Origin: Acidobacteriota bacterium
GTDB taxonomy: Bacteria; Acidobacteriota; Blastocatellia; RBC074
DNA length: 7,687 bases
NCBI GenBank assembly: GCA_013140935.1
Contig: JABFSD010000849.1
Location: 1-7,687 of the forward strand
Reading direction: 5' to 3'
The position numbers were made by a program, and so were the translations under genes. The first letter of the stretch is position 1. Each line of letters begins with the position of its first letter. This document shows positions 1 to 6,969 of this stretch, in pieces. The notes under the pieces were generated by a model. The model did not search any database. It was not told where the DNA came from and saw nothing but the letters and a program-made list of their open reading frames with translations.

Positions 1-1
1 A

Positions 2-103
2 CACGAGAGCGGGTTGAAGGCCTATTGGCGATTGGACGATCTCTCTGACAATGTTTTCTCCGACGAGACCGGCAACGGCTTCAGCGCGGCGCGGCGCGGC
101 ACG
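2..103 (+). other. C-terminal end of a LamG-like domain (protein domain, truncated by the window edge)
   Basis: The first residues, HESGLKAYWRLDD followed by DETGNGFSA, match the pattern GLVAYWRFDE...D.TGNG that commonly closes one LamG/concanavalin-like jelly roll and precedes the next domain in bacterial multidomain proteins. The preceding strands of the jelly roll must be coded left of the window. This is the main reason for treating the gene as 5' partial. A linker then leads directly into the cadherin-like domain at about position 119. It could instead be the beginning of a LamG domain, but only about 30 residues precede the next domain, too few for that. Confidence 0.6.
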
Positions 104-3100
104 AGCATTTTCCTGATCCCCAACGAAGCCATGACGAATGAAGACACTGTCTTGAATGACCGGCTTTTCGCCTATGATCTTGATGAAGACGCGCTGACGT
201 TCAGCCTCACCCGACTGCCCGCCAAAGGCACGTTGACGATCACCGACGCGACCACGGGGGCTTTCACTTATACGCCAAATGCGAACGCCAACGGCTTTGA
301 CGAGTTCGCTTTCACGGTGACTGACGGGGCGCAGACCTCGACTCAGGCGCTGTTTTTCCTCACGATCAAGGCCGTCAACGATGTGCCGCTGATCAGCACG
401 ACGGCGCAAACGCGGCAAGCGGGTAGTTTCAGTGTGACTTCCGCTATTGGCAGCGCTAGCGATGTCGAAGACGCCGCCCCTACGCTCAACCCGCTGGTCA
501 ACAACGCAACCTTGGCGACGGTCAACGGCGTGACGGTTTCGAACCTGACGATTAACCCAGCCGGCGTGATCTCGGCCACCATCGGTGCCGTCTGTGGCGC
601 GAGCAATGCGAGCTTCACTCTCAAGGTGACCGACAGCCAGAGCGCAACGGCGACAACGACGCTCAATGTGACGGTGACGCCCAATCCGCCGCCCGTCTTG
701 AGTTATAACAGCACGGCCAACGTAGCGGCGGGCGGCGCGCTCACGCTCAATCCGCTCACCGGCCCCAGCGATAATCTCAGCGTCGCCAGCGTCAACGTAT
801 TGAACGCCGGAACTTATACCGGCGGCCTCACGGTCAACAGCGCGGGTGTGGTTACGTTGAACAACGCGAAGCCCGGCGGCACGCATACGCTTACGATACG
901 CGCGACTGACAATTGCGGTGCGACGACCGACGTCCCCATCACCTTGACGGTCACTTGCCCCACGATCTCGGTGGCGACGGTGTCTTCACCCAATGGCATG
1001 CTCAACCAACCTTACGCGGCTACGTTCACGCAAAGCGGCGGAGCGACGCTGGTGGTATTCAGTTTGGGCAGCGGCGTCCTGCCCACGGGATTGACGCTTA
1101 ATCCTACGACCGGCGTGTTGTCAGGCCAGCCGACGCAAGCGGGCGTTTTCCCCATCACGGTGTGCGCGACTGATGCCAATGGTTGCAAGGGAACGAGCGC
1201 CAGCTTTGCGCTCGACCTCAATACGCCGCCCGTCATCAACCCGTTGGCGCTCACGCTTGAAGCCGGCAAGCCCGCCGGTGCGCCGCTCACCATTGCGACG
1301 GTGAGCGATGCTGAAACAGCGGCAGGCAGTTTGTTCGTCGTCTCACTCGGCAATGCGAACGGCGTCACGCTCACCAATCTCGTCAACAACAACGGCACGA
1401 TCACGGCGCACGTCACGGTGAGTTGCGCCGCGACGACGGGAACCCTCGCGCTGGCTGTCTCTGACGGGCGCAGCGAGACGCAGGCGAATTTATCTATCAC
1501 CGTTACCCATCCCACGTTGGCGCTGGGCGCTTATGCGGCGAAGTCCGTGCAACTCGGCACTGAAGCCTCGTACGCGCCTGCCAGTGCGCCGACGGCTTAC
1601 GTCGCCAATGCTTACGCCACGGCGACGAGCGCGCCGGGCCAATCGCCTTTTGCCGGATTGCTCGCCGTCAACCCCACGAGCGGCGCGGTGCGCATCAGCA
1701 ATCCGCAACCTGCCGGAACTTTCACTGTGACGGTGCGCGCGCAAGGCGGATGCGGCACGGCGGTGAGCCAGAGCTTCACGCTGACGGTGACGAATCCAAT
1801 TACCTGCGCTACGACGAATTTCGCCGCCGCCAGCACGGTGGACGCTTCAGGATTTATCAGTGAAGTGATCGCGGGCGATTTCGACGCTGACGGCAAACAG
1901 GATTTGGTGGGGCTGAAAGGCTCCATCGCGCAACTATGGCGCGGCAACGGCACGGGCGGCTTTGTCGCGCCCGTCGTGCTGGATACCGGCGCGGGTAGTG
2001 CCGGACTGGCGGCGGGCGATTTCAACGGCGACGGACGACTGGATGTTGCGTCAACCAGCAACATGGACGTGCGGGTTTTGTTGCAACAACCCGACGGACA
2101 GTTCGCACTCACCTCGTTCACTGCTGGGTTACGGCCTGCCGCATTGAAGCTCGCCGATTTTAACCGGGACGGCAGGCTCGATTTCGCGGTCGCTGACACA
2201 ACCAATGGCGTCGTGACGGTCGCGCTCGGCAACGGCACAGGCGGTGTGGTTTCAGCCTTAAACATTCCCGTGACGAACGCACGATCATTGGCGGTGGGCG
2301 ATTTCAATGCGGATGGCAATGCCGATTTGATCGTCAACCGCCTGGGCACGCTGACCACGCTGCTCGGAGACGGCGCAGGCGGTTTCAGCACCGGCGCGCC
2401 GCTGAACATTTCGAGCAGCTTCGGTATGGCAGTGGGCGATTTCAACCGCGACGGCCAAACCGATGTGGCGCTGACCCAATATCTGACCGGGCGCGTGCAG
2501 GTGTTGCTGGGACAGGGCAACGGCACTTTCACGACCGGCGCTTCGATCAGTGTGGCAACCAATCCCGATCAGATTGTCGCCAGCGATTTCAACGGCGACG
2601 GCGTATGCGACCTGGCCGTCACTTATCAAAGCACGAACGCTACGATCTTGCTGGGCAATGGACAGGGCGGCTTTCCCCTCAGTTCCGAGTTGCCGCTCGG
2701 CGCGGTCGGACGTGTGTTGGCCGTAGGAGATTTCGATGCGAACGGCAAAGCCGATCTCGTCACGACAGCGGTCAATGCCAACGCTAAACTGCAAGTTACG
2801 CTCAACCAATGTGCGCTGAATACGCCGCCGACGCTGACGCCCGTGACGCTCACGCGCACGCAAGGCCAGCCACTCGCCAACCTGACCATCGCCAATGCGA
2901 ACGATCAGTTGCAACCGCTCGAACAACTCACAGTCAAGGTCAACAACGGCGCGAACGCTACGGTCAACGGCGTGACGCTGGCGAACCTGGCGATCAACAG
3001 CAGCGGCGTCATCAGCGCCGACGTGACGGCGGCCTGCAACGCCACCAGCGCCAGCCTCACGTTGAGCGTCACTGACAGCGCGAATGTGACGGTCAACGCT

Positions 3101-5323
3101 ACGCTCAACGTGACGGTCAATGACGATACACAGCCGACGTTGTTGTATTCGGGCAGCCAGTCTGTACCGATGGGTCAATCGCTGACCGTCACGCCAACAT
3201 TCAATGTCAGCAGCAACGGCACTGCGCTCACCTATAACGTCGTGGGTGTGAACACCTCTTTCGGCGGCCCCTTTGGCGGCACGGCGACCGTCAATGCGGC
3301 GGGCGTCGTCAGCCTCAACAACGTAAGGCCCGCAGGCGGCTATCTAGCGGTGATTCGCGCGACCGATCAATGCGGGCTGGCGCGCGATGCGTTGCTTTCT
3401 TTTATTGCGCAATGCCCGACGCTGACGCTCAACCCCGCCACGTTGCCCAATGGATTACGCAACCAGCCTTATAACCAATTGCTCGCCGTGACCGGCGGCC
3501 TCGCGCCTTATGCTTTTACGCTCTCGAATAATTCGGTTTTGCCCAACGGCATGACGTTCAGCGCGGCGGGCCTATTGAGCGGTACGCCCACGCAAAGCGG
3601 TTCCTTCGGGCTAGGCATCACTGCCACCGACGCCAACGGTTGCACCACGACCAACAACCTTGCGCTGCAAATCGTCAGCAATCAGCCGCCCACTGTGACG
3701 CCTTTCGCCGTCGAGCTTTATCAGGGCGAGAACAACAACACCGTCTTGTTCGGACAAGTGAGCGATGACCGCACGCCTTTAACGAATCTAACGGTGCGCC
3801 AAATCGCGGGCGGCACGGCCACTGGATTGAGCTTCGCCAACGTGCGCATTGATACGTCAACGCCGCCGGGCAATTGGCTCATCGCTACGGTCAGCACGGC
3901 TTGCAACGCGGCGAGCGGTACGGTGTGTTTTGAAATCACCGACGGCGACGGCGCTGTGACCAAACACACGGCGCCAGTCACCGTGCGCAACAGCGGCGTA
4001 TCGGTGCTGAGTTATAACAACCCGCCTGTGCCGCTCAACTTGCAAAGCAATACGACGGTGAATCCGGTGACGGGCTTTCCGCGCACGAACCTGATTCAGT
4101 CGGTCGCCGTGCGCAGCGTCACGCCGGTGGGTTTCACCGGTACGATCACGGTGGCGAATGGCGGCATCGTGACGATCAGCAACGCTGCGCCGGTGGGAAC
4201 CTATACCGCCACCATTCGCGCGACGGATGTATGCAACGTAGTGCGCGACGCAAGTTTTACGTTCTCGGTGATCGTGCCTCCGCCCAATGCGTTGATGATT
4301 AACGAATGGCGCACCAGCGGCCCCAACGGCGTAGACGATTGGTATGTCGAGCTTTATAACAACACCGATTTCCCGCGCAGCACCGCAGGCTTGTCGTTGC
4401 TCGGCCTCAGCTTGGCGGGTAACGGATTTTATGCGCTCCCGCTCACGCCGCAGATCATTCAACCGCGCGGCTATTACCTGATCGCAGGGGCGACTTATTC
4501 GCTCACGCACGTACCGCCCGACGACCTCAGCCCTCCGCTCGACGGCATTGGTTTAGTCGGCGGTTGGTGGCTCTCAAACGACAACTCAGACACGCTTGAC
4601 CGTGCCGGTACGACAGCCATTCTCGGCAATGGCCTCGCACAGTTTTTTTATGAAGGAACGCCCGTCCCGTCGCTCGGCCTCGTCACTGCCGAACACGCCT
4701 GGGTGAGAAAGAGCGCTACCACTGGCGCAGGCTTGCCGGTGCATACCAAAAACAATCTGGCCGATTTCATTTTGGTAGCGACCGTTACGACACCGCTCAA
4801 TGGCGTTACGCCGCAACCGGGCGCGCCGGGACCGCAAAACAGTGCGTCGCCGGTGGTGAACAATGCGGGCTTGCCCGTGGCTTTGCTCAACCCGGCGGTG
4901 AGCGCGAACAACGCGCCGAACGTGTTAGTCGAAAGCGTACCCGTGACCGTAGGCAGCGCGACCTATCCGCGTTCGCTTTACCTGCGCCGTTCGCTCACCA
5001 ATAACACCGGCAGGGCTGTGACGAAGCTGCGCTTTCGCATTGTCGAGATCAGCAATGGCGGCGTGAATACGGCGATCTTACGCGCGCTCAATTCGGACGA
5101 CATAACCCTCACCATCAACGGCCAATCTGTCGCGGTCAAAGGCCTCACGCTTGAAGCTCCGACGCAACCCACGGGCGGCGGGCTGAATTCAACCCTGTGC
5201 GCAGGCTCGATCACACTGGCTGCGCCGTTAGCTAAAGGCGCAAAGGTCAACGTTCAGTTCCGGCTGGGTATTGCGCAAGGCGGTTTTTATCGCTTTTACG
5301 CCAATGTGGAAGCGGCGAATTAG
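2..5323 (+). CDS. Giant secreted multidomain adhesin-like protein (5' partial): LamG tail, Ig-like modules, seven-repeat FG-GAP/VCBS propeller, lamin-tail domain
   Basis: The frame is open to the left edge (the first codons read HESG before the TTG at 14), so the gene starts upstream and TTG 14 is not its start. Counting residues from position 14: 1-30 is a LamG domain tail (GLKAYWRLDD, DETGNGFSA); 36-120 is a cadherin-like/Big_9-type domain (NEDT, GAFTYTPNANANGFDEFAFT); 124-595 holds Ig-like modules in order A-B-C-A-B; about 596-936 carries seven FG-GAP/VCBS repeats; 937-1424 is again A-B-C-A-B; about 1425-1613 is a lamin-tail-like domain; 1620-1769 is a conserved C-terminal module. TAG at 5321 ends it. 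No enzymatic motif or membrane segment is visible. The signal peptide would lie upstream. The role is probably extracellular binding or surface structure, inferred from domain types only. Cysteines recur at fixed module positions, which fits an exported disulfide-bonded protein. No partner gene is visible beside it; the next gene is a housekeeping cluster 200 bp away. Confidence 0.93.
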   Translation, partial: HESGLKAYWRLDDLSDNVFSDETGNGFSAARRGTSIFLIPNEAMTNEDTVLNDRLFAYDLDEDALTFSLTRLPAKGTLTITDATTGAFTYTPNANANGFDEFAFTVTDGAQTSTQALFFLTIKAVNDVPLISTTAQTRQAGSFSVTSAIGSASDVEDAAPTLNPLVNNATLATVNGVTVSNLTINPAGVISATIGAVCGASNASFTLKVTDSQSATATTTLNVTVTPNPPPVLSYNSTANVAAGGALTLNPLTGPSDNLSVASVNVLNAGTYTGGLTVNSAGVVTLNNAKPGGTHTLTIRATDNCGATTDVPITLTVTCPTISVATVSSPNGMLNQPYAATFTQSGGATLVVFSLGSGVLPTGLTLNPTTGVLSGQPTQAGVFPITVCATDANGCKGTSASFALDLNTPPVINPLALTLEAGKPAGAPLTIATVSDAETAAGSLFVVSLGNANGVTLTNLVNNNGTITAHVTVSCAATTGTLALAVSDGRSETQANLSITVTHPTLALGAYAAKSVQLGTEASYAPASAPTAYVANAYATATSAPGQSPFAGLLAVNPTSGAVRISNPQPAGTFTVTVRAQGGCGTAVSQSFTLTVTNPITCATTNFAAASTVDASGFISEVIAGDFDADGKQDLVGLKGSIAQLWRGNGTGGFVAPVVLDTGAGSAGLAAGDFNGDGRLDVASTSNMDVRVLLQQPDGQFALTSFTAGLRPAALKLADFNRDGRLDFAVADTTNGVVTVALGNGTGGVVSALNIPVTNARSLAVGDFNADGNADLIVNRLGTLTTLLGDGAGGFSTGAPLNISSSFGMAVGDFNRDGQTDVALTQYLTGRVQVLLGQGNGTFTTGASISVATNPDQIVASDFNGDGVCDLAVTYQSTNATILLGNGQGGFPLSSELPLGAVGRVLAVGDFDANGKADLVTTAVNANAKLQVTLNQCALNTPPTLTPVTLTRTQGQPLANLTIANANDQLQPLEQLTVKVNNGANATVNGVTLANLAINSSGVISADVTAACNATSASLTLSVTDSANVTVNATLNVTVNDDTQPTLLYSGSQSVPMGQSLTVTPTFNVSSNGTALTYNVVGVNTSFGGPFGGTATVNAAGVVSLNNVRPAGGYLAVIRATDQCGLARDALLSFIAQCPTLTLNPATLPNGLRNQPYNQLLAVTGGLAPYAFTLSNNSVLPNGMTFSAAGLLSGTPTQSGSFGLGITATDANGCTTTNNLALQIVSNQPPTVTPFAVELYQGENNNTVLFGQVSDDRTPLTNLTVRQIAGGTATGLSFANVRIDTSTPPGNWLIATVSTACNAASGTVCFEITDGDGAVTKHTAPVTVRNSGVSVLSYNNPPVPLNLQSNTTVNPVTGFPRTNLIQSVAVRSVTPVGFTGTITVANGGIVTISNAAPVGTYTATIRATDVCNVVRDASFTFSVIVPPPNALMINEWRTSGPNGVDDWYVELYNNTDFPRSTAGLSLLGLSLAGNGFYALPLTPQIIQPRGYYLIAGATYSLTHVPPDDLSPPLDGIGLVGGWWLSNDNSDTLDRAGTTAILGNGLAQFFYEGTPVPSLGLVTAEHAWVRKSATTGAGLPVHTKNNLADFILVATVTTPLNGVTPQPGAPGPQNSASPVVNNAGLPVALLNPAVSANNAPNVLVESVPVTVGSATYPRSLYLRRSLTNNTGRAVTKLRFRIVEISNGGVNTAILRALNSDDITLTINGQSVAVKGLTLEAPTQPTGGGLNSTLCAGSITLAAPLAKGAKVNVQFRLGIAQGGFYRFYANVEAAN
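119..373 (+). other. Cadherin-like / Big_9-type Ig domain (protein domain)
   Basis: Residues 36-120 of the giant protein contain NEDTVLNDRL, DLDEDALTFSL, GTLTITDATTGAFTYTPNAN and DEFAFTVTDG, ending in KAVND. This is the classical order of the bacterial cadherin-like/Big_9 repeat: the NEDT entry, a D.D.D calcium-type segment, G.FTYTP and the F.V.DG strand. Such domains are usually tandem, but only one copy is visible here. They are structural, calcium-stiffened spacers of surface and secreted proteins. Confidence 0.8.
383..1798 (+). repeat. First A-B-C-A-B block of Ig-like modules (protein repeat)
   Basis: There are five modules of about 90-105 residues each. A1 spans 383-694, B1 695-961, C1 962-1222, A2 1223-1513 and B2 1514-1798. 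Type A has PP at entry, a vsD segment, NGVT.(S/T)NL, a conserved Cys (AVCGAS, TVSCAA) and a final L.VTD/VSD strand. Type B has a (T/V)VN..GVV..NN..P.GT.T.T.RA segment and usually ATDxCG (AQGGCG in B2). Type C is a He_PIG-type putative Ig domain (LPTGLTLNPTTGVLSGQPTQ then ATDANGC). Modules are diverged at DNA level, so the array is old rather than recently expanded. The likely role is a stalk or ligand-presenting arm. Confidence 0.8.
1799..2821 (+). repeat. Seven-repeat FG-GAP/VCBS beta-propeller (protein domain)
   Basis: Seven calcium-loop motifs of the form (G/A/S)DF(N/D)xDG...D begin at nucleotides 1874, 2015, 2153, 2297, 2435, 2582 and 2726 (residues 621, 668, 714, 762, 808, 857 and 905). 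Periods are 46-49 residues. Examples are GDFNGDGRLDV and GDFNADGNADL. Between loops a second motif (GNGTGGF, GDGAGGF, GQGNGTF, GNGQGGF) gives the FG-GAP signature. Seven repeats is the number expected for a closed integrin-alpha-like propeller. The seventh loop has DANGKAD, with Asn in place of one acidic residue. Cysteines lie just before blade 1 (ITCATT) and just after blade 7 (LNQCAL), which could clamp the ring. Such propellers are typically extracellular and calcium-binding; the ligand is unknown. Confidence 0.88.
2822..4285 (+). repeat. Second A-B-C-A-B block of Ig-like modules (protein repeat)
   Basis: This block repeats the module order found before the propeller: A3 2822-3136, B3 3137-3418, C2 3419-3682, A4 3683-3997, B4 3998-4285. 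A3 shares ATVNGVT and GVISA with A1, and an 18-nt identical stretch links them (518-535 and 2960-2977). C2 is again He_PIG-like (LPNGMTFSAAGLLSGTPTQ, ATDANGC). Conserved cysteines recur (TAACNAT, ATDQCG, IAQCP, STACNAA, ATDVCN). B4 is followed directly by the lamin-tail domain. The equivalence of the two blocks is my alignment by eye. Confidence 0.78.
4286..4853 (+). other. Lamin-tail-like (LTD) domain (protein domain)
   Basis: Residues from about 1425 read NALMINEWRTSGPNGVDDWY then VELYNNT. This matches the opening strands of bacterial lamin-tail (LTD) domains, usually (I/V)NE(V/I)...G..D.(W/F)VELYN. Later come LSLLGLSLAGNG, a GYYLIAG strand and LSNDNSDTLDRAG, the order expected of this Ig-like fold. 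The segment then runs through a proline- and glycine-rich stretch (PQPGAPGPQNS) that looks like a linker. In bacteria LTDs occur mainly in secreted or surface proteins and are thought to be interaction modules. Confidence 0.75.
4871..5320 (+). other. Conserved C-terminal module of unknown function (protein domain)
   Basis: The last 150 residues (LPVALLNPAVSANNAP to FYRFYANVEAAN) contain YLRRSLTNNTGRAVTKLRFR, then TLEAPTQPTGGGLNSTLCAG, a predicted strand TLAAPLAKGAKVNVQFRLGI and an aromatic end. I recall very similar tails on large secreted proteins of Blastocatellia, always at the C-terminus, but I cannot name a domain family. It has no LPXTG, no PEP-CTERM helix with Arg cluster, and no clear type IX signal. 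A role in export or surface attachment is possible but unproven; it could simply be another beta-sandwich. Confidence 0.55.
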
Positions 5324-5355
5324 AGAGTTTCTCGCTTTGTTGTACGGTATTTTCC

Positions 5356-5382
5356 GTAGGGCAGGTTAATAACCTGCTCTAC
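5356..5382. repeat. 12-bp palindrome, REP-like or transcription-end hairpin
   Basis: GTAGGGCAGGTT and AACCTGCTCTAC flank a 3-nt AAT loop. All 12 positions pair, with one G-T wobble at 5360/5378. It sits 33 bp after the stop of the giant gene and about 140 bp before the next one. No T-run follows on either strand, so it is not a classical intrinsic terminator, though the hairpin could still protect the 3' end of the upstream mRNA. The near-perfect symmetry is also typical of dispersed intergenic palindromes. Confidence 0.6.
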
Positions 5383-5438
5383 CAGTTGGATTGACTCATT
5401 GTGCGCATTGAGGCTGAGTCCTCGGCGCGGGAGCATCG

Positions 5439-5497
5439 TTGACACTCATCAAAAGCCTATAGTAGCGTTCGCCGCCGTCAACGAAACCAAATACAAT
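5439..5497 (+). promoter_or_regulatory. Weak promoter candidates upstream of the phoH-ybeY-corC cluster
   Basis: TTGACA (5439-5444) is a perfect -35 hexamer, and TATAGT (5458-5463) resembles a -10 box, but the 13-nt spacing is too short for a normal sigma-70 promoter. A second -10-like TACAAT lies at 5492-5497 and has no good -35 at 17-18 nt. Position and AT content fit a promoter for the cluster. The rest of the gap 5324-5524 shows only the palindrome at 5356-5382 and no supportable short gene. Confidence 0.3.
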
Positions 5498-5509
5498 TAA
5501 CCTCTTCAC

Positions 5510-5527
5510 GGAGCAAGACGTACTCTG
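5510..5527 (+). promoter_or_regulatory. Candidate ribosome binding site and CTG start of phoH/ybeZ
   Basis: GGAG at 5510-5513 is the only Shine-Dalgarno-like motif near the N-terminal homology of PhoH. The CTG at 5525-5527 follows after 11 nt, slightly longer than the usual 5-9 nt. No standard start codon exists in frame between 5501 and 5611. This site therefore decides the start call, but only tentatively. Confidence 0.45.
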
Positions 5528-6487
5528 AGAAACCTGAAAATCACACTTCCTGAACGCGCCCTCGAAGCCCTTTTTGGCCCCTACGATCAGAACATCAAAT
5601 ATCTGGAATCGGTGTTGAGCGTGAGTCTCGGTGGACGCGGCAATGATGTCAGCATCGAAGGCGACGAAGCAGATGTCGCCGTCGTCGAACGCATCCTCAA
5701 GGATTACGCCCAGCTTTTCACCGAAGGCAAAGCGCCCACGGACGTAGAGTTGCGCGATGCGTTCAAGCAAATCGCCGACGACCGCACGGCGACGTTGCGT
5801 GATGTGTTTAATAACCAAAAGCGCATCAATCCCGCCGGACGCAAACAGGTCTCGGCGCGCAGCAGCAATCAGCGCCTCTATCTCGAAGCCATCGAACAGC
5901 ACGATATGACGTTCGGGATAGGGCCAGCCGGAACCGGAAAGACGTTCCTCGCGGTGACGATGGCGGTGCAATACCTGATGCAAAAGCGCGTCAATCGCAT
6001 CATCCTCGCGCGTCCCGCCGTTGAAGCAGGAGAGAAACTCGGCTTCTTGCCCGGCGATTTGCAGGACAAGGTTGACCCTTATTTGCGGCCTTTGTATGAC
6101 GCGCTGTTTGATCTCGTTGATTACGAACGAGTGACGAAGCTTTTAGAGAAACGTGTTATTGAAGTTGCGCCGCTGGCATTCATGCGCGGCAGGACTTTGG
6201 GAGATGCGTTCATCATTCTCGACGAAGCGCAGAACACGACTACGGAACAAATGAAAATGTTTCTCACGCGCATCGGCTTCGGCTCCAAAGCGGTCATTAC
6301 GGGCGACGTGACGCAAATTGATTTACCGCACGGGCGCAAGTCCGGCTTGATCGAAGCTAATCGTATCCTCAACAACATCCCCGGCATCGCCTTCGTACAT
6401 TTCGACAAGAACGATGTTGTGCGCCATCATCTCGTCCAAATGATCGTGCAGGCTTATGACGAGCATTCCAACAAAGTAAGCATCTAA
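5525..6487 (+). CDS. ybeZ: PhoH-like ATPase (YbeZ), probable CTG start
   Basis: This cytoplasmic P-loop ATPase of the PhoH/YbeZ family is the partner of YbeY in RNA and ribosome maturation in other bacteria. From CTG 5525 it has 320 residues, normal for the family. The N-terminal segment [20 protein letters not shown] continues into [15 protein letters not shown], the usual small N-terminal domain. Then come Walker A GPAGTGKT (133-140), [20 protein letters not shown] (162-181), Walker B IILDEAQN (230-237) and [11 protein letters not shown] (258-268). All catalytic motifs are intact. The start is unusual: after the in-frame TAA at 5498 there is no ATG, GTG or TTG until GTG 5612, which would remove conserved N-terminal sequence. 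CTG 5525 follows a GGAG (5510-5513) by 11 nt; CTG 5534 is the alternative. The stop lies 2 bp before ybeY, so the two are translated from one mRNA. Confidence 0.93.
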   Translation: MRNLKITLPERALEALFGPYDQNIKYLESVLSVSLGGRGNDVSIEGDEADVAVVERILKDYAQLFTEGKAPTDVELRDAFKQIADDRTATLRDVFNNQKRINPAGRKQVSARSSNQRLYLEAIEQHDMTFGIGPAGTGKTFLAVTMAVQYLMQKRVNRIILARPAVEAGEKLGFLPGDLQDKVDPYLRPLYDALFDLVDYERVTKLLEKRVIEVAPLAFMRGRTLGDAFIILDEAQNTTTEQMKMFLTRIGFGSKAVITGDVTQIDLPHGRKSGLIEANRILNNIPGIAFVHFDKNDVVRHHLVQMIVQAYDEHSNKVSI

Positions 6488-6489
6488 AA

Positions 6490-6969
6490 ATGGCAGCGGC
6501 GATGAAAAGCAGGCAACGGCAATCAGCAGAGGTGCCGATTGAGATTGTGAATCGCCAGCGCGTCAAGCCGGTTGATTTGGCGCGCGCCGCGCAACTGGCG
6601 CGCGCTGTGCTCGATCGCATCGGCGAACGCGAGGCTACGCTGACGTTGAGCTTTATTCGTGACCGGCAGATGCGCCAATTGAACCGTGACTATCGCGGCA
6701 TTGATAACCCGACCGACGTGTTGTCGTTCGCTTATCTCGAAGCCGCTGACGAGTTCGCGTTGAACCACGAAGACACGCATCTCGGCGATGTCGTCATTTC
6801 AGTTGAAACGGCTGAACGTTACGCCGCTGAACAGGGACTGACGTTCGCGCGCGAAATCGAATGGCTGGTGATTCACGGCACGCTGCACGTGGCTGGTTAC
6901 GATCACGAAACCGACGACGGCGAAATGAACCGGCTGGAGAGACGGTTGCGCAAACAGTTATTGAAATAG
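6490..6969 (+). CDS. ybeY: Endoribonuclease YbeY, rRNA maturation factor
   Basis: YbeY is a single-strand-specific, zinc-dependent endoribonuclease that matures the 3' end of 16S rRNA and takes part in 70S ribosome quality control. The 159-residue product has the family length. The signature HGTLHVAGYDH lies at residues 129-139, giving zinc ligands H129, H133 and H139. LNRDYRGIDNPTDVLSF (64-80) and LGDVVIS (98-104) are the other conserved blocks, and R59 fits the conserved arginine region. The start at ATG 6490 lies 2 bp after the phoH stop, suggesting translational coupling; ATG 6502 (Met5) is an alternative, and neither has a strong Shine-Dalgarno. The first 14 residues are basic and poorly conserved. 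The stop codon TAG 6967-6969 is the first triplet of a heptamer repeat array, so the extreme C-terminus may have been trimmed or set by that element. Confidence 0.97.
   Translation: MAAAMKSRQRQSAEVPIEIVNRQRVKPVDLARAAQLARAVLDRIGEREATLTLSFIRDRQMRQLNRDYRGIDNPTDVLSFAYLEAADEFALNHEDTHLGDVVISVETAERYAAEQGLTFAREIEWLVIHGTLHVAGYDHETDDGEMNRLERRLRKQLLK

Noticed and set aside
14..16. TTG as the start of the giant protein
   Set aside because: The frame is open upstream, the first residues fit the inside of a LamG domain, and no signal peptide follows.
1612..2562. Long minus-strand open frame of about 316 codons inside the giant gene
   Set aside because: Its product is a low-complexity, Pro/Ser/Val-rich sequence with no domain. 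It is antisense to the FG-GAP repeats, whose repeated codons keep the opposite frame open.
2285..3178. Minus-strand open frame of about 297 codons
   Set aside because: Arg/Ala/Gln-rich shadow product with no recognisable motif, overlapping clear propeller and Ig-like coding sequence on the + strand.
5323..5338. Small GAGA-GTT-TCTC hairpin after the giant gene as a terminator
   Set aside because: Only a 4-bp stem, no clean T-run, and well within chance expectation.
5612..5614. GTG as the phoH start
   Set aside because: It would delete conserved N-terminal sequence ([14 protein letters not shown]...) and has no Shine-Dalgarno motif just upstream.
5396..5983. Minus-strand open frame of about 195 codons covering the phoH leader
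   Set aside because: Antisense to the conserved PhoH N-terminal region, with no family signature of its own.
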